In this document: positions 36,271-46,224 of the stretch, piece after piece
How positions within the stretch are numbered: position 1 is the stretch's first letter
Layout: the number at the start of each line of letters is the position of its first letter
From: Athripsodes cinereus
Taxonomy: Eukaryota; Arthropoda; Insecta; Trichoptera; Leptoceridae
NCBI GenBank assembly: GCA_947579605.1
Contig: OX388329.1
Coordinates: forward strand, 29,366,693 to 29,430,692
DNA length: 64,000 nucleotides
Direction of reading: 5' to 3'
Translations under genes and position numbers: made by a program
Notes under the pieces: generated by a model
Told to the model about the DNA's origin: nothing
Database searches by the model: none
Seen by the model: the letters and a program-made list of their open reading frames with translations, nothing else

Positions 36271-36642
36271 GACTGAGGATATTGGAAGAATGAGTGGATG
36301 CAAGAGGAGTGTTGTGGATAGAATGCTTCTAAATAAGCTACGATGATTTGAACATGTGGAACGAATGTAAGAGGAAAAAATGACAAAGAGAATATACTTG
36401 TCTGAAAGAAGATGTGTGAGGAAGCGCGGGCGTCCGAGAACTACATTGCTTAACCATGTAGTTCTAATTCTCAAGGACGGCCGTGTATTGAGTAAGAGAA
36501 ATAGACGTGCGTGCATGAGAAATTGTATGAATGTAGAAGAAGCGAAAGAAGTATGTAAGGACAGATCTATATGGCGTTCCGTTCTCTCTGCCTACCCCTT
36601 TTAGAATACGGCGTGAGGGAATAGTATAGTAGTACAGTATAG
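36271..36642 (+). mobile_element. 5'-truncated LINE family B copy with 11-bp target duplication
   Basis: An open end (36380-36604) reads LSERRCVRKRGRPRTTLLNH, KDGRVLSKRNRRACMRN, then NVEEAKEVCKDRSIWRSVLS, the C-terminus of non-LTR ORF2, nearly the same as the copy at 40.4 kb. Upstream of 36380 the frame is shifted. The 3' end is GGCGTGAGGGAATAGTATAG plus (TAG)n-like tail. AGTTTATTATT occurs at 36260-36270 and 36643-36653 and marks the two ends. Confidence 0.85.
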
Positions 36643-36659
36643 AGTTTATTATTATTATT

Positions 36660-37670
36660 ATTTATAACATATAATTCAGTACCTAACAAGCGTTGGCAAA
36701 ATAATAGTAAATATTTACCAGTCAATTAATAATATGTAATCATAATAATAAATAATTTATACCTACTGTTAATAATAATAATAATATGATTATTAATTAT
36801 TATTATTATGATTCCGGTTGACGATGAGAGAATGTTGTCGTGAGTGACGTAATGTGCAGAAGAAAAATATATAACAACAACGACACAAAGAGGGCAAATG
36901 TTAAATATGATTACAATTACAATTCGCGATTACATACAGTGAAATGAGAGACAGTTGCTAATTGCTATCCTTCATATACTACAGATGATACGAGAAAGTA
37001 GCCAGCACTAAAATGTAGTTTGGAAATTCCTTATTATCATAAATAAGTAACATCAAATTGTAGGTGGCTGACAGACTGGCTAATGAGAGGTAACAAATAC
37101 ACCATACTCCAGCTCGTCAGACAGCTCTTTTTTTTGCCTGACACTTTACTTTTGCCTGACATAAGAGCGGAAGCTCTTGAAAGCCGGCTCGCAAGAATAA
37201 ATAAAGTCAATAGTGGAATAACTAAATATCGTGTTTCATTTTAAAAATTAGAAAATTCCCTTGATATTGCATTAAATAACACGAATATCTAAATCGATTA
37301 TAAAACTATAATAATTAAAATACCTTCGTAAATACCCATGCTTCGTAGAGTCATTAATCGTGGCTAAGCAATTAGAAAAGGCACAAGAAAGGTTGAAGCA
37401 TAGGGTTGAAGAGTTTTCTTGTCACCCATGACAGGAACAAATACTTTACAAATACTTTAGTCTAACTGAACTGATAGTCGAGAGGACCTGACGAGACATT
37501 GGAAGAAAAAAAGATACATCAATGCAAATATGATGATGGCCTAACGCGGCCACTTTTAATTAATCAATGTCTGGTAGGTACCTAATAATAAATACTAAAC
37601 AACCATACCATTCTGCAGTACGTAGGCATTAATATGATATATCACAGCTCGATAATAGCATAATCATGCA
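36660..37670. other. AT-rich stretch with (TAA)n tracts
   Basis: Around 36770-36815 ATTATT/AATAAT tracts face each other. A 20-bp GCCTGACA-type block is repeated near 37136 and 37154. No gene is recognised. Confidence 0.35.
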
Positions 37671-37675
37671 AACAA

Positions 37676-38945
37676 ATCCACACATAAATATTCTAATGCG
37701 TTCGTATGTATGTTCGTATGTCCTTAATGGACTCTGAAATAAGGAAAGACAGAAGTAAAATAATACACTCTATACGAGGTCTCATATCCTGGGCACGTTC
37801 AAGGCCAAAAACATTTAAAATATCTTATGTATTGATAAAGATATTATAATAATAAAATTTGTATGGATAAATCTATGAAAGTTTTTGTAAGTAGCAATAT
37901 TCATAGTCGAACATTTTTCAGTGTACTGAATTAATTTCACAATGGATGTAACGAGAAATACATCAGTACTGAAACTAAACATATGGGGATTATTTTGGTT
38001 ATAAATTATTGTGTTTGGTTATGATAAAAACTCCTGAATTATGCGAGTTAAAATTGCATATTTTTGACATCTTGGGCTAATTTCATAATGGCCGACATGA
38101 ATGACATAGAATCCAATACATTAATATTTTGGTTGGTACATTGGTTCATTAGTTTGTTTGTTTTTTGACTTTTATGTCCTCTTTACGATATGTCTCATCC
38201 AGTATGCGAGCTGAAAACATTTAATAAGTATTCTTTTATAAAGATTGAATTTATAAATCATGATGTATCAACAATCTTTTGTTGATGTTTTGTAAAATCA
38301 CAAAAATCTCATATTATCTACAACAATCGACAATATGTGTTCTTATTTTATTGTAGGATATTCTTAGTTTCTTCTTATTTCTAAATATAGTTATCTGTTA
38401 TATCAAACACAGAGAATTTAGAAAGATTTATCATATCAAATGAAATGTATCATCCACACATAAATATTCTAAAGCGTTCGTTAGTTCGTATGTCCTCAAT
38501 GGACTCTGAAATAAGGAAAGACAGAAGTAAAATAATACACTCTATACGAGGTCTCATCTCCTGGGCACGTTCAAGGCCAAAAACATTTAAAATATCTTAT
38601 GTATTGATAAAGAAATTATAATAATAAAATTTGTATGGAAAAATCTATGAAAGTTTTTGTAAGTAGCAATATTCATGGTCGAACATTTTTCAATGTACTG
38701 AATTAATTTCACAATGGATGTAACGAGAAATACATCAGTACTGAAACTAAACATTTGGGGATTATTTTGGTTATAAATTATTGTGTTTGGTTATGATAAA
38801 AACTCCTGAATTATGCGAGTTAAAATTGCATATTTTTGACATCTTGAGCTAATTTCATATTGGCCGACATGAATGACATAGAATCCAATACATTAATATT
38901 TAGGTTGGTACATTGGTTCATTTGTTTGTTTGTTTTGTGATTTGT
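37676..38945 (+). repeat. Dispersed repeat R38, two direct copies 776 bp apart
   Basis: CACATAAATATTCTAAWGCG begins at 37681 and again at 38457; about 490 bp then run nearly identical in both (GGAAAGACAGAAGTAAAATA, GAAATACATCAGTACTGAAA, TGAATGACATAGAATCCAAT). The recent duplication seems to include the 169-bp repeat between the copies. An older inverted copy is at 30.85-31.13 kb. Confidence 0.9.
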
Positions 38946-39360
38946 ATGTTCTTATCTTATTGTAAGATGTTTAGTGTTTTTCAAAATATAGTTATCTGTA
39001 ATATCAAAAACATAGAATTATTAATTCAGTGATATTTCAATGTTCTTTTGTCGAAGTATGCTAAACTTCAAAATCTTAAAAAATCTTATATATCTACAAC
39101 GATACTATTAATACGTCTTCTTATTTTATTGTAAGATGTTTAGAGTTTTTCAAAATATAGTTATCTGTTATATCAAAAACATAGAATTATTAATTCAGTG
39201 ATACTTCAATGTTCTATTGTCGAAGTATGCTAAACTCCAAAATCTAAAAAAATCTTATATATCGACAACGATACTATTAATACATGTTTTTATTTTACTG
39301 TAAGATATTCAGAGTTCCTTTTTATTTCAAAATATAGTTATCTGTTTTATCAAAAACTGG
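38230..39360 (+). repeat. 169-bp tandem repeat
   Basis: ATTGTAAGATGTTTAG starts at 38959 and 39128, and ACTGTAAGATATTCAG at 39297, so the period is 169 bp. Each unit contains AAAATATAGTTATCTGTWAT, TCGAAGTATGCTAAACTYCA and ACGATACTATTAATAC. An earlier, more diverged unit sits before the second R38 copy at about 38250-38440, so the array has been split by R38. Confidence 0.9.
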
Positions 39361-39949
39361 GATCCAACTCAAATACAATGGCATGAAATATATCATTTTT
39401 AATCATCTCATGTGCCTCATTTTTCTCATTTTTAATTAACCCATAGATAACATAAGTAAACTTGCATTTAACATAATACGGTGATAATTTAAGTAGGCAC
39501 TTTTGTAATATATTACCACATATTATGCCTCCATCTATTTGTTTCATTAGAAGTATTTCATTTATTCAAAACAAGCATCTAAAAACATGAGATTTTCAAA
39601 GTTTAGATATTAAGATATTGGCTATTGATAAAGTAAATTGTTAGAATTGCATACCAGCTTTATAATTCCGTTTTAAGGCAATGTCCTCACTCCAAAAATA
39701 AAATTGTAGCTAAATATAAAACGTCATTTGTGTAACATCTATTTTAGGAATATAATTACATTTCAAATAAAGAATTATGACCGCGATTTGTAATTTCACA
39801 TAATAAAATTATTATTGTTTGGTTTGCGGTATTTTTAAATTTCACTGGGGTATTCTAAATTCAAAATAATTATAGAATATTATACGTTCTAAATGCAAAC
39901 ATCTCAAAACTGTCATATAAGTGCCACAAATGTCAAAATCCAACGCTTT

Positions 39950-41146
39950 ATCTGGGAGGCGTTCAGGGTAACATAAATATCGCTCGATGTTCAGTGACCT
40001 GAGCGACCATGAAGTTGCAATGAGTGGTGAATGGCACCCCGGATAATCGTGAACAACTTTGAGCGTTTTTATATTATTATTATTTGGATGATTTGTAAAG
40101 CGCCGTTTTGTGAAAAAAAATCCACCTCAAGGGCGCTCACATCCCAAATGTCATCGTACTGGCGCCATTTTCGTAAGATTCATTCGCGGTAGTGCGTCAT
40201 GCTTTACTTGATTACGTTTTTAATTTGAATAGTTAAATTGGCTTTGCTTTAAGAATGTTTTTAGGATAATGCATATAATGCACAAACCGTAAAAAATAAA
40301 TTATTCACTAACTATTCAATAACTAATCTGCACTAACTATTTTAATTTCTCTTTCATTTCACTTCTTGAACTAAAAAAATATGATTTTCTGTTTTGAAAA
40401 ATTATATACCGACACTTATGTTTGCAAGCGAAACTTGGACGTGGTTGAAAAAGGATGAGAGTGGAATAAATGCTGTAGAGATGCGTTCACTGAGAAGAAT
40501 GGTTGGTAAAACGTTGCGAGATAGAGTGAAGAATGAGGATATCAGGAGAATGAGCGGATGTGAGAGGAGTGTTGTGAACAGAATGCGTGTAAACAAGTTG
40601 AGATGGTTTGGACATGTTGAGCGAATGCAAGATGAAAGGATGACGAAGAGGATGTATTTATCTGAAAGAAGGGGTGTGAGAAAGCGCGGACGTCCAAGAG
40701 CCACGTGGCTTGATCACGTGGACCAAATTCTTAAGGACGGACGCGTGCTGAGTAAGAGAAATCAGCGTGCATGTATGAGAAACTGGATGAATGTAGAGGA
40801 AGCGAAAGAAGTATGTAAGGATAGATCTATATGGCGTTCCGTTCTCTCTGCCTACCCCTCCTGGGACATGGCGTGAGGGTATAGTATAGTAGTAGTAGTA
40901 ATTATATAAGACAAGAATACACCATAATTACGATTAACTTCGCAATTGTTTTGGCAACCGTCATCACTCAAACGTCAAGGTAACTGTCAGAGTGATAATC
41001 ATCTTGCTATGATTTCGGTAGATCACCCGACGACATGCCTGAACGCAACAGTGCGAGTCGTCGGGTGACTCGCTCCGGGCGCGTGAACGGATAGAGCGTC
41101 GTCGAGTGATCACTCGGTGACTGTTTGAACGCCTCCCTGGGTTGCT
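39950..41146. mobile_element. Possible inverted-repeat DNA element carrying a LINE insertion
   Basis: The left end CTGGGAGGCGTTCAGG and the right end GAACGCCTCCCTGG are inverted copies of 12-14 bp. They bracket about 1.2 kb, of which 500 bp are the LINE at 40.41-40.90 kb. Interior GC-rich blocks (CACCCGACGACATGCC, GAGTCGTCGGGTGACT) pair with each other. I could not find a convincing target duplication, so boundaries are provisional. Confidence 0.4.
40409..40899 (+). mobile_element. 5'-truncated LINE family B copy with 9-bp target duplication
   Basis: A 160-residue frame (40394-40876) reads PTLMFASETWTWLKKDESGI, MVGKTLRDRVKNEDIRRM, KLRWFGHVERMQDER, RKRGRPRATWLDHVDQILKD, to a stop after AYPSWDMA. 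This is the C-terminal part of non-LTR ORF2 after the reverse transcriptase palm, free of stops, so a young copy. The first five residues come from flanking DNA. The tail is GGCGTGAGGGTATAGTATAG and (GTA)n. AATTATATA flanks at 40400-40408 and 40900-40908. Confidence 0.85.
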
Positions 41147-41499
41147 AGAAAATAAATGTTGCCAGAAAATTGGTTATTGGTTATGGTTATTAATCTTTAC
41201 TTTATTATGGTTTTATGAGTATTCGTTACTTTAAAATCAGTACCTGAAAAATAAATAATTGTTATTGATAATACATATCACACCAACATCAGTAGATTGG
41301 ATTGCAGATTCTATTTAAAATAAGTTTTTGGTATATCCTACATTGAATCCGTTTGGTAATACGTGCTTATTTATGCATGATTTTGGCACGCATAGAGCAG
41401 ATTATTATTATGACATATAGCTATTTTGGTGCTAAATAGATCTTAGACTTAAAGCATAATACTCAAGGTGTAACTAGACGTTAAATTAGCTGACTGAAA

Positions 41500-42290
41500 C
41501 ATAATAATTTAGATTTGTAGACTGTAACTAGAAGTCAATTTTGTACACCGTAAATATATTTCAAATTTCCAATCTGTAAACGCCAATTAATGTTTGAGGA
41601 AAATGTTTGGTTGCTCCCGGTGAATAATAATTAATATGCTTAGTTGTTACCGGTACTTAATCCTTTTTAATTAAATGACATAACATCTGATTATCTAAAG
41701 GAGCGCTCACATTTGTTCACTTCCAGTGATCACTCTGGATGATCCTCCAAAATAAAAAGGTGTGAACAGGCGTTTCATCAATAGTCAATCGTTTCATCAA
41801 TCACTAGCGATTCCGGATGAAACCGATTACTACCCGACATAATGTTGACGAAAGGTCCTTTCACTGAAACGACCATAAACAAGTTTTATCCTTTAATTTG
41901 TCTTATTCTCTATGAATTTGTATTGAAAGTCAGAATCGTGTACCAAATTATCATACTTTCGTGAATTTTATTCATTTGATTTAAATTTTATTAAGTGCTA
42001 TTTTTCATTTATTTTTACGACGTCAAACTACATACAACATGACCGTGAGTGTCGGATGGCAGTGAATGTATAGGATGAACAAATGTGAACAGGTGAAGCA
42101 ATGTGAATGCTACTTTAGTATTACAAACTGAAAAAAATGTAGACTGAAACCAGAAGTCAAATTTGCACACAGTTACTGGATGTTAAATTTCCAACATCCA
42201 GTAACTGTAAAACGACAATTCATGTTTGAGGAGGTCGTTTGGTTGTTACCATAGAATAATAAACATACTTTGATGTTATTGGTAGTTATT
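41500..42290. repeat. Terminal-repeat element E41 (copy 1)
   Basis: GCGCTCACATTTGTTCACTT at 41703 faces its inverse ATGAACAAATGTGAACAGGT at 42076. Outside these, similar flanks (AGAAGTCAATTTTGTACACC at 41532; AGAAGTCAAATTTGCACACA at 42151) are direct repeats and both run on to TTTGAGGA and GTTTGGTTG. So E41 sits inside a duplicated segment. Near 42170-42208 a perfect 16-bp hairpin (ACAGTTACTGGATGTT) occurs. Confidence 0.6.
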
Positions 42291-42479
42291 TTTTTTTATA
42301 AAAGATATACCTATCTGGGTTTTGTTATTTTTTTTATTTTTTAATCTAATGACAAAACATCTGAATATCTAAGTAACTGAAAATAAAAACTTAAAATACC
42401 AATTCAAATGTGGGAAATTTTATTTAACTATGTTGGTAGGTAACCAACCAATTATTATTATTTTTTATCAAAATAGAGC

Positions 42480-42818
42480 ATTTACCCGTTTTTTTTCTGT
42501 TATAGGCATTTCCTAATTTTTTACTTAAATAAGGGGATGTGGGTTTTAAACACTGAGTTTTTAAATTGGGAAGAGGTTAAAGTACCTACTTTTTTTCAGG
42601 TAGGCACCTACTAATATTGACGTGTGTGATTACAAACTTCATGTTTTGAAATTGGGAAGAAATTTTTTTATATAGGTTTTGCACTTTTTATTTACTTAAT
42701 CAGTTTTACGTAGTTAGTGCTTACTTCACTTTTTTCAATAAGATTGTGTAGTTTTAACACATTTATTTGGATGATTATCTGTTTTTAAACCCGAGCGATG
42801 CCGGGTTATAAAAGCTAG
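42480..42818 (+). mobile_element. Helitron-like element, right end with CTAG
   Basis: It ends with the stem AACCCG (42788-42793), loop, CGGGTT (42802-42807) and then, 7 bp on, CTAG at 42815-42818, the canonical 3' architecture of Helitrons. The preceding ~100 bp (AGTGCTTAC, TTTCAATAAGATT, GTTTTAACAC) match the minus-strand copy at 29.71-29.83 kb. It contains about 1.5 units of the same minisatellite (GTAGGCACCTACT; AAACTTCATG; AAATTGGGAAGA). The 5' end was not located. Confidence 0.68.
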
Positions 42819-42829
42819 TAAATAAATAA

Positions 42830-43490
42830 ACAAATAAACAAAGATTGCTAATTATTGGTGATGAGATAGGAGCCTTGAACTGAAAGACCGAAGAGATAAA
42901 AATAATATGTGAAGCAGTTTTTTCCATAATAAATCAATCTCCCTAAGTAGGTGACGAGTAGGTATCTAATTAGGCCTTACATAAAGATTATGCTTGCTTG
43001 TATTTGTTTGTTACGATTATGCAAATACGTTTTATTCATTTACTGATATCCTTCATGGACTTTTTAAATGATCGAGTGACATATTTACAAAACGAATGTT
43101 CGACAACAATCTACGCCGGATTTTGAGAAGATTACTATACATATATATCAGTAGTTGAATTATCTAACTTATAAGACAGAGAAGCTAATGTTATTGGGAA
43201 AAATTTGTACTGGCCTAGTAAGTCTATTATGTATGTAAAGGAAATTTGTATACATACACTTATGTATACATAGGTAATATGAGAAAACGTTGCAGACAAT
43301 GTGAAACGTGGTAGTAAGTGTTTGTATTAATATGAAGTTCAAGGTAATTGTTAGGTAACAACTGTCTTGTATATCATATTATTATTATCTACAATATTAA
43401 CCTGTATGTTGTTACTATTGCAAGTACAAGTGAATGTACACAGACAAACAACACAAACGAACACAAGTGGAAGGGTACAATAATTTACTT
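42830..43490. other. AT-rich stretch, nothing recognised
   Basis: Only a SINE-like scrap (GAGCCTTGAACTGAAAGACC at about 42870) is seen. Confidence 0.35.
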
Positions 43491-43494
43491 TATC

Positions 43495-44135
43495 GACAAA
43501 GCAGCGCACACATTTGTTCACTTTCAGTTATCATTCTGGATGGTCCTCCAAAATGAAAAGGTACTGTGAACGGGCGTTTCATCAATAGTGATCTCTAGCG
43601 ATGATGGAAGAAAGCGATTAACCACCATAAATAAGTTTTATCCAATTATTTGTCTAATTCTCTATGAATTAGGATTAAATAAACAAAATTACCATGCTGT
43701 CGAGAATAATATTAATTTGTTCTAATTCTTAATAGGTGTTATTTTTCATTTTTTTTAACACGACCGTGAGTGTTGACATGGTAGTGAAAGCATAGTGTGA
43801 ACATACGTGTTCACTTTCGATAAACAGCTCTGACCCTGACACTCTGGATCAGGCGTCGGCAACCTATGGCACGCGTGCCAGGCTTGGCACGCGATGGGGT
43901 TCTGAATGGCACTCTACAAAGTAATCAGGGAAATTGCGAAAATATCGAGACAAAACAAATATGTTTAAAAGATAAATTTGGTATAAAATTCTTCTCCTCT
44001 AGAACCCCATTATATAATTTAGAATTAAGGCGGCACCCTGAAACATATTGGTAGAATTGCTTGGCACACCACAGCTAAAAGGTTGCCGACCCCTGCTCTG
44101 GATGATCATCCAAAGTGAAGCAATGTGAATGCTAC
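43495..44135. repeat. Terminal-repeat element E41 (copy 2), split by a hAT MITE
   Basis: ACATTTGTTCACTTTCAGTT, CTGGATGGTCCTCCAAAATG and AACGGGCGTTTCATCAATAG match copy 1 in order; its end (AAAGTGAAGCAATGTGAATG) resumes at 44112 after the insertion at 43850-44095. Confidence 0.7.
43850..44095. mobile_element. Non-autonomous hAT element (246 bp) with exact 8-bp target duplication
   Basis: Terminal inverted repeats CAGGCGTCGGCAACCT and AGGTTGCCGACCCCTG differ at one base of 16. CTCTGGAT flanks it exactly at 43842-43849 and 44096-44103, the 8-bp duplication of hAT transposition. It has the sub-terminal palindrome GGCACGCGTGCC, shared with the hAT element at 34.25 kb. The 62-codon frame inside is not coding. 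Confidence 0.93.
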
Positions 44136-44382
44136 TTAACAAGTAACTATACATTTTGCTGTAGATTATAATTTATTACCACTCTATTGTTGACTCCTAA
44201 GTATATACAACGCTAACTCGGCTTGAAGTAATTATATTAAAATAGTGTACAATAGAAAACTTTCAAGAGTTGTTTAATGCCTTGTAAAATTTCTTTAGGG
44301 TAGATTCATAGATAAAAGATATAAGTTGTAGATTATGTCGTGAAAGAGTTGTTCTAATTTATCCACTTCAAACTTGTTTTAT

Positions 44383-44421
44383 TTAAAACGTTTTCGGTTA
44401 TGTTACAACCATCTTCACTAG
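44383..44421 (-). repeat. GAAAACGTT hairpin module (copy H3)
   Basis: On the minus strand: AGTGAAGATGGTTGTAACAT then AACCGAAAACGTTTT. GGTT pairs with AACC, and the frame of conserved bases (TGAAGAT, stem, GAAAACGTT) is the same as in H1 and H2, while the stem sequence differs. Confidence 0.5.
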
Positions 44422-44640
44422 AAAACAGATTGCAGATACCTTATTAGTTATGTTTTATCAATCGTGCCTTCTACAGATCACCCCAAAACTTATAGGGAAT
44501 GATGGGAGACATATTTTATTCTGAGCGTATTATATATGTATGCTTTGATTGGACGAAAAGCTTGTTGTCACCCTGTCGTAAACACCCCAATGGCCACTGG
44601 TTGTAAAGGGTGAACGAAGAAAAGGAATTTATACTCTGCC

Positions 44641-44690
44641 CCGATGATGCCAATTTATTGGTGAAAGCGCTAGGCGTAATTGTGGTAAAC
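44641..44690 (+). repeat. GATGATG hairpin module, variant (copy M1)
   Basis: CCGATGATG, CCAAT pairing with ATTGG, then TGAAAGCGCTAGGCG. A close relative lies at 57574. A further hairpin (GTGAAACAACAAACAG against ATGTTGTTTCAC) follows at 44706-44750. Confidence 0.5.
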
Positions 44691-44754
44691 TTTGTATACA
44701 TTAATGTGAAACAACAAACAGTTTTATATTATTAAAATGTTGTTTCACAATGTC

Positions 44755-45990
44755 AACACTGAAACATTAGACTCAACTGAAGACAAGGAGTACTATTCAA
44801 ACGTCTTTCACCTTAAAGTATTGGAAGTGTTTCTGTACAATTGAGTAAATATTTGAATTGTCACTTTGTTCTGAACGCTTCACAGCCCTTCACGACTGTC
44901 AATAGATTCTCGTGACGCGACGTCATGTCGATTATCGTGTGACGTTAGTCGACAAAAATGACAAATAATAATAAAAACATAAATAATTCATAATATCATA
45001 AAGTTATTACAAAATGTTGTATCACACACGGTAAAGGCTGTTATCGGATTGGAAATATAATAAAAGTACTTTAATAAATACTTCGCTTTAATATTTTCGC
45101 TGAGAGAATGAATGTTGGAAATAAAATAAAATATGTGATCTAATTTGACTCAATTAATTTCTAAAACAATCTCAACCTTGAGCGACTTAAAAGACAGAAT
45201 TTTTATGAGAATATCGAACTTTTCTATAATCGTGGGTGTAAATATCGTAAACTTGGCTGCAAAAGAGGCAATCGTACCTATCTGATTCAGCAGCAATGCT
45301 ATTATACACCATATTATGGATACAAGTATTTGTGATTGATATCGCGGCAGAGACAAGCGTCCATAAATAAGTACATTTTTTTTATCAATACTCATAATCA
45401 TATTTGACTCGGATGTTTCATTGTATACATTTTTAGGTACACCAAGATATTTTTACATCTTCAAGTCTTTCATATGATAAATAGTACCTACTAAATTTAG
45501 TGTTTATTTATTCGTAGATATCATAGAAATAGATGAACGAAAAAACTTCAAAGTCATCAGCTGTGACTTCAAAGGGTTACGTATGTGCCCACTGAAAATA
45601 CTCCATATTATTCTAAGCTGGTACAAGTATTCTAATATTACAGTACCTACATATGGCTATGACAAGACGGAATGTAATTTACGTATATTTACTTATATTA
45701 GGTACAAAGTAAATAATGGCTACAATGTAAACTAAGGTCATTCATTCCCTAATAACTCGTGTAGTAAAATAATGAAACTACGATGCCACACGTAATTATT
45801 AATTGTTACAAATTGTTTATGTTTTACACAAATATGGGAAATAAAATAAGGAACAAATTTTCTACTATAGAATTAAACGATTCTCTCCATACTTTTATGA
45901 AATATACAGAAAGAATCGACTATACTCGTCTGACAGAAATGCAACATTTTCTTTTGATAAATCAAATCAAATGTTTTTGTGTTAACACTT
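44755..45990. other. AT-rich stretch, nothing recognised
   Basis: No gene, RNA or repeat family is recognised. Confidence 0.35.
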
Positions 45991-46009
45991 TGGAAATTCA
46001 TTATAATTA

Positions 46010-46206
46010 AAATGAATTTAAAAACACTGTATAATTTCCAAATTAAATTTATTCACCTCAAACGTTTTCGCCAAGGCTTCTACTTGGCATCATCAGGAGG
46101 ACTAATTCATTATTAGAGGATTAGTCCTCCTGATGATGCCAAGTAGAAGCCTTGGCGAAAACGTTTGAGGTGAATAAATTTAATTTGGAAATTATACAGT
46201 GTTTTT
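46010..46206. mobile_element. Retroposon-like palindrome with two GAAAACGTT modules (copy H1)
   Basis: 46011-46106 and 46120-46215 are perfect 96-bp inverted repeats around a 13-base spacer. The direct repeat AAATTCATTATAATTA lies at 45994-46009 and 46207-46222, like a 16-bp target duplication, so the insertion itself is about 46010-46206. Each arm contains the module CTGATGATGCC...GGCGAAAACGTTTG (46130-46166 on plus; 46096-46060 on minus). No frame is coding. Confidence 0.82.
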
Positions 46207-46224
46207 AAATTCATTATAATTATT

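Noticed and set aside
40402..40704. 100-codon minus-strand frame
   Set aside because: Shadow of the LINE ORF2 end on the plus strand. The same holds for 36208-36516 (minus), 15582-15770 (minus) and 61959-62264 (plus).
43866..44054. 62-codon protein frame
   Set aside because: It lies entirely inside the 246-bp non-autonomous hAT element and starts in its terminal region, so it is a chance frame.
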